Source: Pseudomonas palmensis
Lineage (GTDB): Bacteria > Pseudomonadota > Gammaproteobacteria > Pseudomonadales > Pseudomonadaceae
DNA length: 47,667 nucleotides
Direction of reading: 5' to 3'
NCBI RefSeq assembly: GCF_017848315.1
Contig: NZ_JAFKEC010000042.1
Span: forward strand, 1 to 47,667
Position 1 is the first letter of the stretch. Each line of letters opens with the position of its first letter. A program made the position numbers and the translations under genes. Shown piece by piece: positions 8,091 to 15,534 of the stretch. The notes under the pieces were generated by a model. It searched no databases. It worked only from the letters and a program-made list of their open reading frames with translations, and had not been told where the DNA came from.

Positions 8091-8894
8091 TCAATACACC
8101 CCGCCAGCCTTGTCGACAGGTGCCGCCTCACCCTTGAACTTGCCCACCAACCCCTGCAACCCGCGCATCAGCACCGTGGTATCCACCCCCACCGCCACGA
8201 ACGCCGCGCCCAGTTCGATGTAGCGGCGCGCCAGCGCTTCATCGGCGCTGAGAATCCCGGCCGCCTTGCCCGCACGCTGAATCCGCACGATCGCGTCTTC
8301 GATTGCCGCCTGCACGTCAGGGTGCCCCGGATTGCCCCGGTGCCCCATCGACGCACTCAGGTCGGCCGGGCCGATGAACACCCCGTCCACCCCCTCCACG
8401 GCCGCAATCCGGTCCAGCTGCGCCAGCCCCTCGGCGCTCTCGATCTGCACCAGCAGGCACATCTGCGCATCGGCCTGGTCCAGGTAGCCGGGGATGCTGT
8501 TCCAGCGCGACGCCCGCGCCAGTGCACTGCCCACCCCGCGCACGCCCAGCGGCGGGTAGCGCATGGCGCGCACCAGCTCGCCGGCCTGGGCCGCGCTTTC
8601 CACCATCGGCACCAGCAGCGTCTGCACGCCGATGTCCAGCACCTGCTTGATCAGCGCGGTGTCGCCGATCACCGGGCGGATGATCGCCTCGCCAGGGTAG
8701 GGCGCCACCGCCTGCAGCTGCGCGAGCATGCCGCGCAGGTCGTTGGGCGCATGCTCGCCATCGATCAGCAGCCAGTCGAAGCCGGCATTGGCCGCCAGCT
8801 CCGCGCAATATGCGCTGGCCAGCCCCAGCCACAGGCCGATCTGCGGCTCGCCACTGGCCAGGCGTTGTTTGAAACGGTTCACAGGCAGGTGCAT
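8091..8894 (-). CDS. hpaI: HpaI, 4-hydroxy-2-oxoheptanedioate aldolase
   Basis: This 267-residue class II (metal-dependent) pyruvate aldolase performs the last pathway step, splitting 4-hydroxy-2-oxoheptane-1,7-dioate into pyruvate and succinate semialdehyde. Family signatures are DWLLIDGEHAPND with the catalytic-base His48, Arg73 in AIIRPVIGD for pyruvate binding, and the metal-binding acidic residues in LVQIESAEG and GPADLSASMGH. Length equals that of E. coli HpaI. It is the last gene of the minus-strand operon, 15 bp after hpaH, and ends at a REPIN. Confidence 0.93.
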   Translation of the reverse strand: MHLPVNRFKQRLASGEPQIGLWLGLASAYCAELAANAGFDWLLIDGEHAPNDLRGMLAQLQAVAPYPGEAIIRPVIGDTALIKQVLDIGVQTLLVPMVESAAQAGELVRAMRYPPLGVRGVGSALARASRWNSIPGYLDQADAQMCLLVQIESAEGLAQLDRIAAVEGVDGVFIGPADLSASMGHRGNPGHPDVQAAIEDAIVRIQRAGKAAGILSADEALARRYIELGAAFVAVGVDTTVLMRGLQGLVGKFKGEAAPVDKAGGVY

Positions 8895-8909
8895 GGCAGT
8901 CTCCGAAGG

Positions 8910-9713
8910 TCAGACAAAACGGCAGGCGATGGAACCGAGCATGTCGTAGTCGACATGGAAGGTGTCGCCGGGGTTGGCGGCCACCGGCCGGGTGAACGAA
9001 CCGCCCAGGATCACCTGGCCGGCCTCCAGCGCCACGTCATACGGCGCCAGCTTGTTGGCCAGCCACGCCACGCCCTTGGCCGGGTGGTTGAGCACCGCCG
9101 CCGACACCCCGGATTCCTCGATCACGCCGTTGCGGTACAGCACCGCCGGCACCTTGCGCAGGTCGATGTCGCCCGGGCGCACCGCGCGCCCACCCATCAC
9201 CACCCCGGCATTGGCGGCGTTGTCGGAGATGGTGTCGAACACCTTGCGCGTGGCGCCACTGTGCGGGTCCACCTGCTGGATGCGCGCATCGATGATCTCC
9301 AGCGCCGGGATCACCCATTCGGTGGCATCCAGTACATCGAACAGGGTCACATTGGGCCCCTTGAGCGGCTTGCCGAGGATGAACGCCAGCTCCACCTCCA
9401 CCCGCGGCACGATGAAGCGTTCGAAGGGGATGTCGCTGCCTTCGTCGAAAAACATGTCGTCGAGCAGCGCGCCGAAGTCCGGCTCGGTGATGTTGGACGA
9501 CACCTGCATGGCGCGCGAGGTCAGGCCGATCTTGTGCCCGACCAGCTTGCGCCCGTCCTTGATCTTTTGCGCTACCCAGGCGCGCTGGATGGCGTAGGCG
9601 TCCTCGATGCTGATGGCCGGGTGGTCGAGGGAAAACTGGCGCACCTGCTCGCGGCTGCGCTCGGCGCGGTCGAGCTGGGCGGCGGCTTGAAGGATCTGGC
9701 TAGGGTCGAGCAT
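8910..9713 (-). CDS. hpaH: HpaH, 2-oxohept-4-ene-1,7-dioate hydratase
   Basis: This 267-residue member of the vinylpyruvate hydratase family adds water to 2-oxohept-4-enedioate to give the HpaI substrate. Typical segments are KLVGHKIGLTSRAMQ, the acidic metal site FIVPRVEVELAFILG, and the C-terminal GGSFTRPVAANPGDTFHVDY. The gene lies between the permease and hpaI, with 12 and 15 bp gaps, within the operon. HpaH normally needs Mg2+ and often forms a complex with its neighbouring enzyme, but nothing in the sequence shows that here. Confidence 0.93.
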   Translation of the reverse strand: MLDPSQILQAAAQLDRAERSREQVRQFSLDHPAISIEDAYAIQRAWVAQKIKDGRKLVGHKIGLTSRAMQVSSNITEPDFGALLDDMFFDEGSDIPFERFIVPRVEVELAFILGKPLKGPNVTLFDVLDATEWVIPALEIIDARIQQVDPHSGATRKVFDTISDNAANAGVVMGGRAVRPGDIDLRKVPAVLYRNGVIEESGVSAAVLNHPAKGVAWLANKLAPYDVALEAGQVILGGSFTRPVAANPGDTFHVDYDMLGSIACRFV

Positions 9714-9725
9714 GTTCGGCGTCTC

Positions 9726-11030
9726 TTACTGGGGGTTGACGATGGCAGCCCGGGTGCGCAGCACCAGCAGGCCACCCAGGGCGATAAACAGGGCCAGCAC
9801 GTACAGCGCAAGGCTGGCGCTGTGGGTGGTGTCGCGCATCCAGCCGATCAGGTAGGGCGCAAGGAACGAGGCGATGCTGCCGAACGAGCTGATCAGCGCG
9901 ATACCGGCCGCCTGCGTGGTGTTGGACAGAAACGCCGGCGGCAGCTGCCAGAACATCGGCAGGGCGGCGCTGGCGCCCATGCCGGCGACGATCAGGCCGC
10001 CCAGCACCATCAGCGGGTTGCCCGGGGCCAGCCCGGCCACGGCGATGCCGAGTGCCGACATCAGCAGCGGCACGCACAGGTGCCAGCGCCGCTCGCGCTG
10101 GCGGTCGGACGAGCGCCCGCAGGCGATCATGAACAGGCAGCCGGCCAGGTAGGGGATGGCGCTGAGCAGGCCCACGCGGCCGTCGCTGCCGATACCGGCG
10201 CCGTGGATCAGGGTCGGCATCCAGAAGGCCAGGGTGTTGACCGCCAGCATCACCGCGAAGTACACCGCCACCAGCAGCCATACCTGACGGTTGCGCAGGA
10301 TGCCGCCGAACGAGGTGATCGACTTGCGTTGCTCTTCGCTGGCCAACTGCTCGCGCAGGTGCTGCTTCTGGCCGGCGTCCAGCCAGCTGACGTGCTCGAA
10401 GCTGTCGGGCAGGCGTTTGAGCACCACCAGGCCCAGCAGCATCACCGGGGCCCCTTCGATCAGGAACATCCACTGCCAGCCGCGCAGGCCGGCGGCGTCG
10501 TGAAACAGTTCCAGGATGCCGCCCGACAGCGGCCCGCCGATCACCCCGGCCATCGGCACGGCAATCGCGAACAGCGCGGTGATCTGGCCACGGCGCCGGG
10601 CCGGGTACCAGCGGTTGAGGTACACCAGGATGCCGGGGAAGAACCCGGCCTCGGCCACGCCCAGCAGAAAGCGCAGCACGTAGAAGCCCGAGGCCGACTC
10701 GACCCACAGCATGCCGGTGGACAGCGCGCCCCACACGATCATCAGGGTGGCGATCCAGCGCCGCGGGCCGACCCGGTCCAGGGCCATGTTGCTGGGTACG
10801 CCGAACAGCGCGTAGGCGATGAAGAACAGGCCGGCACCGAAGCCGTACACCGTGTCGCTGAAGTGCAGGTCGCTGCTCATCTGCATCTTGGCGAAGCCGA
10901 TGTTGATGCGGTCCAGGTGGGCAAACAGGTAGCAGACCAGCAGCAGCGGCATCAGCCGCCAGGTGACGGTGCCGTGGGTGGAGTCGTGCTGGGCAAGGCT
11001 GGCCGATGCGGCGGTATTGGCTGTGCTCAT
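9726..11030 (-). CDS. hpaX: MFS permease, HpaX-like (4-hydroxyphenylacetate uptake)
   Basis: This 434-residue 12-helix transporter belongs to the anion:cation symporter (ACS) family. It has the helix 1 motif YLFAHLDRINIGFAK and the helix 4-5 stretch GVAEAGFFPGILVYLNRWYP. Members import aromatic acids, phthalates or hexuronates with protons. Its place inside the hpa operon between hpaF and hpaH points to uptake of 4-hydroxyphenylacetate or homoprotocatechuate. E. coli HpaX belongs to the same family but lies beside hpaA and hpaBC rather than in mid-operon. The symbol is assigned on context; the exact substrate is inference. Confidence 0.75.
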   Translation of the reverse strand: MSTANTAASASLAQHDSTHGTVTWRLMPLLLVCYLFAHLDRINIGFAKMQMSSDLHFSDTVYGFGAGLFFIAYALFGVPSNMALDRVGPRRWIATLMIVWGALSTGMLWVESASGFYVLRFLLGVAEAGFFPGILVYLNRWYPARRRGQITALFAIAVPMAGVIGGPLSGGILELFHDAAGLRGWQWMFLIEGAPVMLLGLVVLKRLPDSFEHVSWLDAGQKQHLREQLASEEQRKSITSFGGILRNRQVWLLVAVYFAVMLAVNTLAFWMPTLIHGAGIGSDGRVGLLSAIPYLAGCLFMIACGRSSDRQRERRWHLCVPLLMSALGIAVAGLAPGNPLMVLGGLIVAGMGASAALPMFWQLPPAFLSNTTQAAGIALISSFGSIASFLAPYLIGWMRDTTHSASLALYVLALFIALGGLLVLRTRAAIVNPQ

Positions 11031-11080
11031 GATCTTGTTCTTTTTGGTCAGAGGGCCGATGGGGGAGCGCAGGGCCGGGT

Positions 11081-11476
11081 TCAGCCCGGCTGCTGCTGGT
11101 TCAGAAACGCGTGCACGTTGTTCTGCTTGAAGTTCAGTTGCGGGTGCAGCTCGATCATTTCGAACGACAGGGCCAGCAGGCGCTGGCTCTGCAGGTCGGC
11201 AAAGTGCTCGGTGATCACCGCGAACAGGGCCTTGGCCACCTGTTCGCGGGTGGCCAGGTCGCGCCCGTGGCCGACCTTGAGGGTCATGTGCACGAAGGCG
11301 TAGTCGTGCTGCCCGTCGGCCATGCGCCAGGTGTCCAGGCGCACCGCACGGCTGCGGATGCCGCCCAGCGGGAACACGCCCGTGGCGCCCAGGCAGTGGT
11401 GGACCTTTTCGAACAGGCCGGGCAGGTCGGCCTGGGCTTGGAGGTTGTCGGTGTACTCGGCGATGAAGTGGGGCAT
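11081..11476 (-). CDS. hpaF: HpaF, 5-carboxymethyl-2-hydroxymuconate delta-isomerase
   Basis: This 131-residue protein of the tautomerase superfamily (CHMI) catalyses isomerisation of 5-carboxymethyl-2-hydroxymuconate to 5-oxopent-3-ene-1,2,5-tricarboxylate. The N-terminus begins Met-Pro-His, so the catalytic Pro1 is exposed after Met removal. RAVRLDTWRM and HPQLNFKQNN are conserved CHMI segments, and length matches the E. coli enzyme (about 126). It lies 19 bp after hpaD, with a 50-bp gap before the permease gene. Confidence 0.93.
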   Translation of the reverse strand: MPHFIAEYTDNLQAQADLPGLFEKVHHCLGATGVFPLGGIRSRAVRLDTWRMADGQHDYAFVHMTLKVGHGRDLATREQVAKALFAVITEHFADLQSQRLLALSFEMIELHPQLNFKQNNVHAFLNQQQPG

Positions 11477-11495
11477 CCTGGGCTCCTTGGCGGGG

Positions 11496-12353
11496 TCAGA
11501 CGGGGAAGATGGCGTTGATCTGGCCGGTGCCGGAGCTGCCGAACGGCTCGGTCAGCACCTCCACCGGCCTGGCGTAGTCGGCGCCGCCAAGCAGGCCCAG
11601 CAGCATCGCGGTGTCGTGCATGCCACCTTCGCCGTAGCAGTGGCTGGCGTAGTCGGGCAGCATCGCGCAGAACTCCCTGAAGCGGCCCTGCTTCCACAGT
11701 TCCACCACGCGCAGGTCCATCTGCTTGTCGAATTCGCGGGTCCAGTTGTGGATGTTGGCCTCGGCGTTGCGGTCGTCCGAGAAGCGGTGCGAGAGCGAGC
11801 CGGAGGCCAGCACCAGCACCTTGCGGTCGCTCTTCTCGATGGCCCGGCGCACGGCGGCGCCGAACGTGAAGCTGTCTTCCAGGCGGTGCCAGGCGCACCA
11901 GGCGGCGATGGACACCACCTTGAGTCTGTCGGCAGCGGGCACGTCCATGTGCATGTAGCGCATCGGTACCAGGGTGCCGTATTCCAGCTCCAGGCTCGGG
12001 ATGTTGTGGGCCAGGGTGCGCACGTCGGCGGCATTGGCCTCCTGTGCGATCAACTCGCCCAGTGCCGGCAGGCCGGGGTACTCGAAGTCCATGTTCTTGA
12101 TGAAGTGCGGCAGTTCATTGCTGGTGTAGGTGCCCTTGAAGTGCTCGCCGCAGTTGATGTGGTAGCCGCTGTTGACCAGCCAGTGCACATCGAACACCAC
12201 GGCGGTGTCGGCGCCCAGTTCGCGGGCGCGGCGGCCGATCTCCTTGTGGCCGGCGATGGCGGCCTCGCGGCAACCGTGGTGCTTGCCGGGCAGTTCGGAC
12301 AGGTACATCGAGGGGACGTGGCAGACTTTGGCTGCGAGGACGACTTCGCCCAT
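11496..12353 (-). CDS. hpaD: HpaD, homoprotocatechuate 2,3-dioxygenase (LigB-type extradiol)
   Basis: This 285-residue class III extradiol dioxygenase uses Fe(II) to cleave 3,4-dihydroxyphenylacetate between carbons 2 and 3, giving 5-carboxymethyl-2-hydroxymuconic semialdehyde. Conserved parts are KVCHVPSMYLSE with an N-terminal metal His, FDVHWLVNSGYH with the second His, and HNWTREFDKQMD near the C-terminal half. I chose the ATG at 12353 because AGGAG lies just upstream. Longer in-frame starts read back through the REPIN at 12404-12469 and are not credible. Confidence 0.93.
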   Translation of the reverse strand: MGEVVLAAKVCHVPSMYLSELPGKHHGCREAAIAGHKEIGRRARELGADTAVVFDVHWLVNSGYHINCGEHFKGTYTSNELPHFIKNMDFEYPGLPALGELIAQEANAADVRTLAHNIPSLELEYGTLVPMRYMHMDVPAADRLKVVSIAAWCAWHRLEDSFTFGAAVRRAIEKSDRKVLVLASGSLSHRFSDDRNAEANIHNWTREFDKQMDLRVVELWKQGRFREFCAMLPDYASHCYGEGGMHDTAMLLGLLGGADYARPVEVLTEPFGSSGTGQINAIFPV

Positions 12354-12403
12354 GGTGGGGTACTCCTGGATCTGTTGTTCTTGTGGTGGGTCAGGGCGGG
12401 TGC

Positions 12404-12469
12404 TTTCGCCGGCAAGGCCGGCTCCTACAGGGGTTGTGCCGTCTGTAGGAGCCGGCCTTGCCGGCGAAG
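12404..12469. repeat. REPIN inside the hpa operon, between hpaE and hpaD
   Basis: Arms ttcgccggcaaggccggctc (from 12405) and gtaggagccggccttgccgg (from 12444) are inverted around a loop of about 16 nt. Unlike the other REPINs in this window it sits between two genes read in the same direction, three bases past the hpaE stop codon. It may attenuate transcription or protect the upstream mRNA end. Confidence 0.85.
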
Positions 12470-12472
12470 CCC

Positions 12473-13942
12473 TCAGAGGCCCCAGCGCGGAATGGCGTGG
12501 CTGCCCATCGACACGCACACGTTCTTGATCTCGGCAAACACCTCGAAGCTGTACTGGCCACCTTCGCGACCGGTACCGGAGCCCTTCACCCCGCCGAACG
12601 GCTGGCGCAGGTCACGCACGTTCTGGCTGTTGATGAACACCATGCCGGCCTCGATGCCATGGGCCAGGCGATGTGCCTTGCCGATGTCCTGGGTCCAGAT
12701 GTACGAGGCCAGCCCGTACTCGGTGTCGTTGGCCAGCTTCAGTGCCTCGGCCTCGTCCTTGAACGGGATCAGGCACACCACCGGGCCGAAGATCTCCTCC
12801 TGGGCGATGCGCATGCTGTTGCTCACATCGGCAAACACCGTGGGCTGGATGAACTGCCCGCGCGCCAGGTGCGCCGGCAGGTTGGCCGGGCGCTCCAGGC
12901 CACCGGCCAGCAGGGTGGCGCCTTCCTCGATGCCGATGCGGATATAGCCGGTCACCTTGTCGTAGTGGGCCTGGGTGATCATCGAGCCGACCTGGGTCCT
13001 GGGGTCTTGCGGGTCGCCCACGATCAGGCGCCTGGCCCGCGCCGCGAACTCGGCCACGAACTGCGGGTACACGCTCTCTTGAATGAAGATGCGGCTGCCG
13101 GCGGTGCAGCGCTCGCCGTTGAGCGAGAAGATGGTGAACAGCGCCGCGTCCAGCGCGCGCTCGAGGTCGGCGTCCTCGAAGATCAGCACCGGCGACTTGC
13201 CGCCCAGTTCCATCGAGTACTTCTTAAGGCCCGCGGTCTGCATGATCTTCTTGCCGGTGGCGGTGCCGCCGGTGAACGAGATGGCGCGTACGTCCGGGTG
13301 ACGCACCAGGGCATCGCCTGCGGTGGCGCCGTAGCCCTGGATCACGTTGAGCACGCCATTGGGGATGCCGGCCTCTACCGCCAGGCGGCCCAGTTCGTTG
13401 GCGGTCAGCGGCGACAGTTCGCTCATCTTCAGCACCGCCGTGTTGCCCAGGGCCAGGCAGGGCGCGGTCTTCCAGGTGGCGGTCATGAACGGCACGTTCC
13501 ACGGCGACACCAGCGCACACACGCCGACCGGCTGGTACAGGGTGTAGTTGAGCATCTGGTCGTCGACCGGGTAGGTGTGGCCATCCATGCGCGTGCACAC
13601 TTCGGCGAAGAAGTCGAAGTTGTGCGAGGCCCGCGGGATCAGCACGTTCTTGGTCTGGTGAATCGGCAGGCCGGTATCCAGGGTTTCCAGCTCGGCCAGC
13701 CGGGGCACGTTCTGCTCGATCAGCTCGCCCAGCCTGCGCATCAGCCGCGCACGCTCCCTGGCCGGGGTGCCGGCCCATTTGGGGAACGCCTCCCGGGCTG
13801 CTGCAACTGCCTGGGCAACTTCTTCGGCGCCGCCGCTGGCGACTTCGCCGATGGCCTCGCCGGTGGCCGGGTTGTAGTTGACGAAGACGTCCTTGCTTTC
13901 GACCTCACGGCCATTGATCCAGTGCTTGATCATCGGGTTCAT
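12473..13942 (-). CDS. hpaE: HpaE, 5-carboxymethyl-2-hydroxymuconic semialdehyde dehydrogenase
   Basis: This 489-residue NAD+-dependent aldehyde dehydrogenase oxidises the ring-fission semialdehyde to 5-carboxymethyl-2-hydroxymuconate. The family signatures are intact: PWN with Asn149, the NAD-binding FTGGTATGK, the general base Glu245 in MELGGKS, and the nucleophile Cys279 in NGERCTAGS. Its start ATG overlaps the hpaG2 stop by 4 nt, so translation is coupled. A REPIN follows its stop and separates it from hpaD. Confidence 0.94.
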   Translation of the reverse strand: MNPMIKHWINGREVESKDVFVNYNPATGEAIGEVASGGAEEVAQAVAAAREAFPKWAGTPARERARLMRRLGELIEQNVPRLAELETLDTGLPIHQTKNVLIPRASHNFDFFAEVCTRMDGHTYPVDDQMLNYTLYQPVGVCALVSPWNVPFMTATWKTAPCLALGNTAVLKMSELSPLTANELGRLAVEAGIPNGVLNVIQGYGATAGDALVRHPDVRAISFTGGTATGKKIMQTAGLKKYSMELGGKSPVLIFEDADLERALDAALFTIFSLNGERCTAGSRIFIQESVYPQFVAEFAARARRLIVGDPQDPRTQVGSMITQAHYDKVTGYIRIGIEEGATLLAGGLERPANLPAHLARGQFIQPTVFADVSNSMRIAQEEIFGPVVCLIPFKDEAEALKLANDTEYGLASYIWTQDIGKAHRLAHGIEAGMVFINSQNVRDLRQPFGGVKGSGTGREGGQYSFEVFAEIKNVCVSMGSHAIPRWGL

Positions 13943-14712
13943 GCCTCTTGCGGGTTCAGGGCGAAGAACTCGGCTTCGCTGACAATGCGGTTGACCAGGC
14001 GGCCGACACCTTCCACTTCCACCACCACTTCATCACCCGGCACCACGTCGGCCAGGCCTTCGGGGGTGCCGGTGGCGATCATGTCGCCCGGTTGCAGGGT
14101 CATGAAGCTGGACAGGTATTCGATCAGGTAGGGGATGTCGAAGATCATGTCGCGGGTGCTGCCCTGCTGCTTGAGCTCACCGTTGATCCAGGTGCGTAGG
14201 GTGAGGTTGGACGCATCCGGCACATCGGCCACATCGACCATCCACGGGCCCACCGGGGTGGTGGCGTCGCGGTTCTTCACCCGCAGGTTGGGGCGGTAGT
14301 AGTTCTCCAGGTAGTCGCGGATCGCGTAGTCGTTGCACACCGTGTAGCCGGCCAGGTACTGCAGCGCGTCCTCGCGCCTGACGTTGCGCGCCGGCTTGCC
14401 GATCACCGCCACCAGCTCGCACTCGTAGTGCATGTACTTGACGTTGTCCGGGCGCCAGGTGACCTGGTTGTGGCCGGTGTAGGTACCGGGCGACTTGACG
14501 AAGGCCAGCGGCTCGGTGGGTGCGGCAAAGGCCAGTTCGGCGGCGTGGTCGGCGTAGTTCAGGCCCAGCGCGAACATGCTGCCGGTGGCCGGCGGCAACC
14601 ACTGCACCTCGTGCTCGGCGAGCAGGCGGCCATCGGCCAGGCGCACGTTGTTGCCATCTTCCACGGTCACGGCGTGGTCCTGGCCCTGGTAACGGATACG
14701 GGCGTGTTTCAT
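13939..14712 (-). CDS. hpaG2: HpaG2, decarboxylase half of the HpaG isomerase/decarboxylase (FAH fold)
   Basis: This 257-residue fumarylacetoacetate hydrolase-fold protein corresponds to the C-terminal half of the fused E. coli HpaG. It should decarboxylate 5-oxopent-3-ene-1,2,5-tricarboxylate. The metal-binding ExE motif is present in YECELVAVIGK, preceded by LAFVKSPGTYTG and followed by YTVCNDYAIRD. GDMIATGTPEGLADVVPGD is the typical C-terminal FAH signature. The start codon overlaps the hpaG1 stop in a TGATG junction, and its stop overlaps hpaE by 4 nt. Confidence 0.9.
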   Translation of the reverse strand: MKHARIRYQGQDHAVTVEDGNNVRLADGRLLAEHEVQWLPPATGSMFALGLNYADHAAELAFAAPTEPLAFVKSPGTYTGHNQVTWRPDNVKYMHYECELVAVIGKPARNVRREDALQYLAGYTVCNDYAIRDYLENYYRPNLRVKNRDATTPVGPWMVDVADVPDASNLTLRTWINGELKQQGSTRDMIFDIPYLIEYLSSFMTLQPGDMIATGTPEGLADVVPGDEVVVEVEGVGRLVNRIVSEAEFFALNPQEA

Positions 14713-15383
14713 CAGCGTTGCTCCTGTTCGGCCACGATCGGGTTGGCCAGGCGGCCCAGGCCGCTGATCCGGACCTCGACCTGATCGCCTGGCAGCACGT
14801 CCACGCGGCCTTCGGGGGTGCCGGTAATCAGCACGTCGCCTGCGTGCAGGGTCATGAACTCGCTGATCTCGGCGATCAGCTGCGGGATGTTGCGCACCAG
14901 GTTGGCGGTGCTGTTGTGCTGGCGCAGTTCGCCATTGACGAACAGCTCGATGGCCAGCTGATGCGGGTCGGCCACCTGCGCGGTCGGCACCAGCTCAGGG
15001 CCGAGTACGCAGAAACCATCGCGGCACTTGGCCTTGACCGCCGGGCGGTAATAGCTGTCTTCAGGCAGGCTGAACTCGTTGACGATGGTGTAGCCGGCCA
15101 CGTGCTCCAGGGCCTGTTCGACGCTCACGCGGCTGGCGCGCTTGCCGATCACCACGCCCAGCGCCGGGCCCGGCTGCAGGCGTTCGACACCTTGCGGGTA
15201 CACCACCGGGGCGCCATGGCGGTTGCGCGTGTTGGGGGTCTTGATGAACAGCACCGGCTTGACCGGGGGCTTCTGGTACGGCGCCTGTTCGAATTCGGCG
15301 AGACGCTGGTTCAGCAACCCCTGGTAGTTCAGCGCAACGCCGAACAGGGTGCCGGTGGCAACGTCGTGCAGGGCACGGCTCAT
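14712..15383 (-). CDS. hpaG1: HpaG1, isomerase half of HpaG (FAH fold, metal motif lost)
   Basis: This 223-residue FAH-fold protein matches the N-terminal half of fused HpaG, thought to isomerise 2-hydroxyhepta-2,4-diene-1,7-dioate to its oxo form. I chose the ATG at 15383; an upstream in-frame start at 15413 adds a poor leader. The segment equivalent to the YECELVAVIGK metal site of HpaG2 reads LQPGPALGVVIGK here, so the acidic ligands are missing, while LITGTPEGRVDVLPGD is kept. It is the first gene of the minus-strand operon, 49 bp from an HpaR-like operator. Confidence 0.88.
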   Translation of the reverse strand: MSRALHDVATGTLFGVALNYQGLLNQRLAEFEQAPYQKPPVKPVLFIKTPNTRNRHGAPVVYPQGVERLQPGPALGVVIGKRASRVSVEQALEHVAGYTIVNEFSLPEDSYYRPAVKAKCRDGFCVLGPELVPTAQVADPHQLAIELFVNGELRQHNSTANLVRNIPQLIAEISEFMTLHAGDVLITGTPEGRVDVLPGDQVEVRISGLGRLANPIVAEQEQR

Positions 15384-15431
15384 GCTCTTCTCCTGGCAAG
15401 GGCAGGGCGGCAAGCACCCTGCGGGACAAAT

Positions 15432-15447
15432 CGTTAATGTGTTAACG
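15432..15447. promoter_or_regulatory. HpaR-like operator between hpaG1 and hpaA
   Basis: The palindrome cgttaa-tgtg-ttaacg has the same GTTAANGTGTTAAC core as the site at hpaR. It lies 49-64 bp upstream of hpaG1 and about 90 bp upstream of divergent hpaA. A further ttaa-gatg-ttaa pair at 15454-15465 might be a second, weaker site. Repression of the catabolic operon by HpaR is the natural reading. Confidence 0.7.
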
Positions 15448-15534
15448 TTATAATTAAGATGTTAATGAAAGGCAAGCGGCGCGTGTCAGGCGTTAAGCTG
15501 CCGGCAGAACAGGAACACAGCAGGAAACCCCGTC

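Noticed and set aside
8067..11303. Very long plus-strand open frame (over 1000 codons) opposite hpaI-hpaH-hpaX-hpaF
   Set aside because: It runs antisense to four well-recognised genes, has low-complexity His/Gln/Arg/Ala composition typical of the antisense of GC3-rich codons, and no motif.
12354..12518. N-terminal extension of HpaD through the REPIN
   Set aside because: The extra 55 codons are encoded by REP arms and the hpaE end; the ATG at 12353 has a good ribosome site and the canonical HpaD start.
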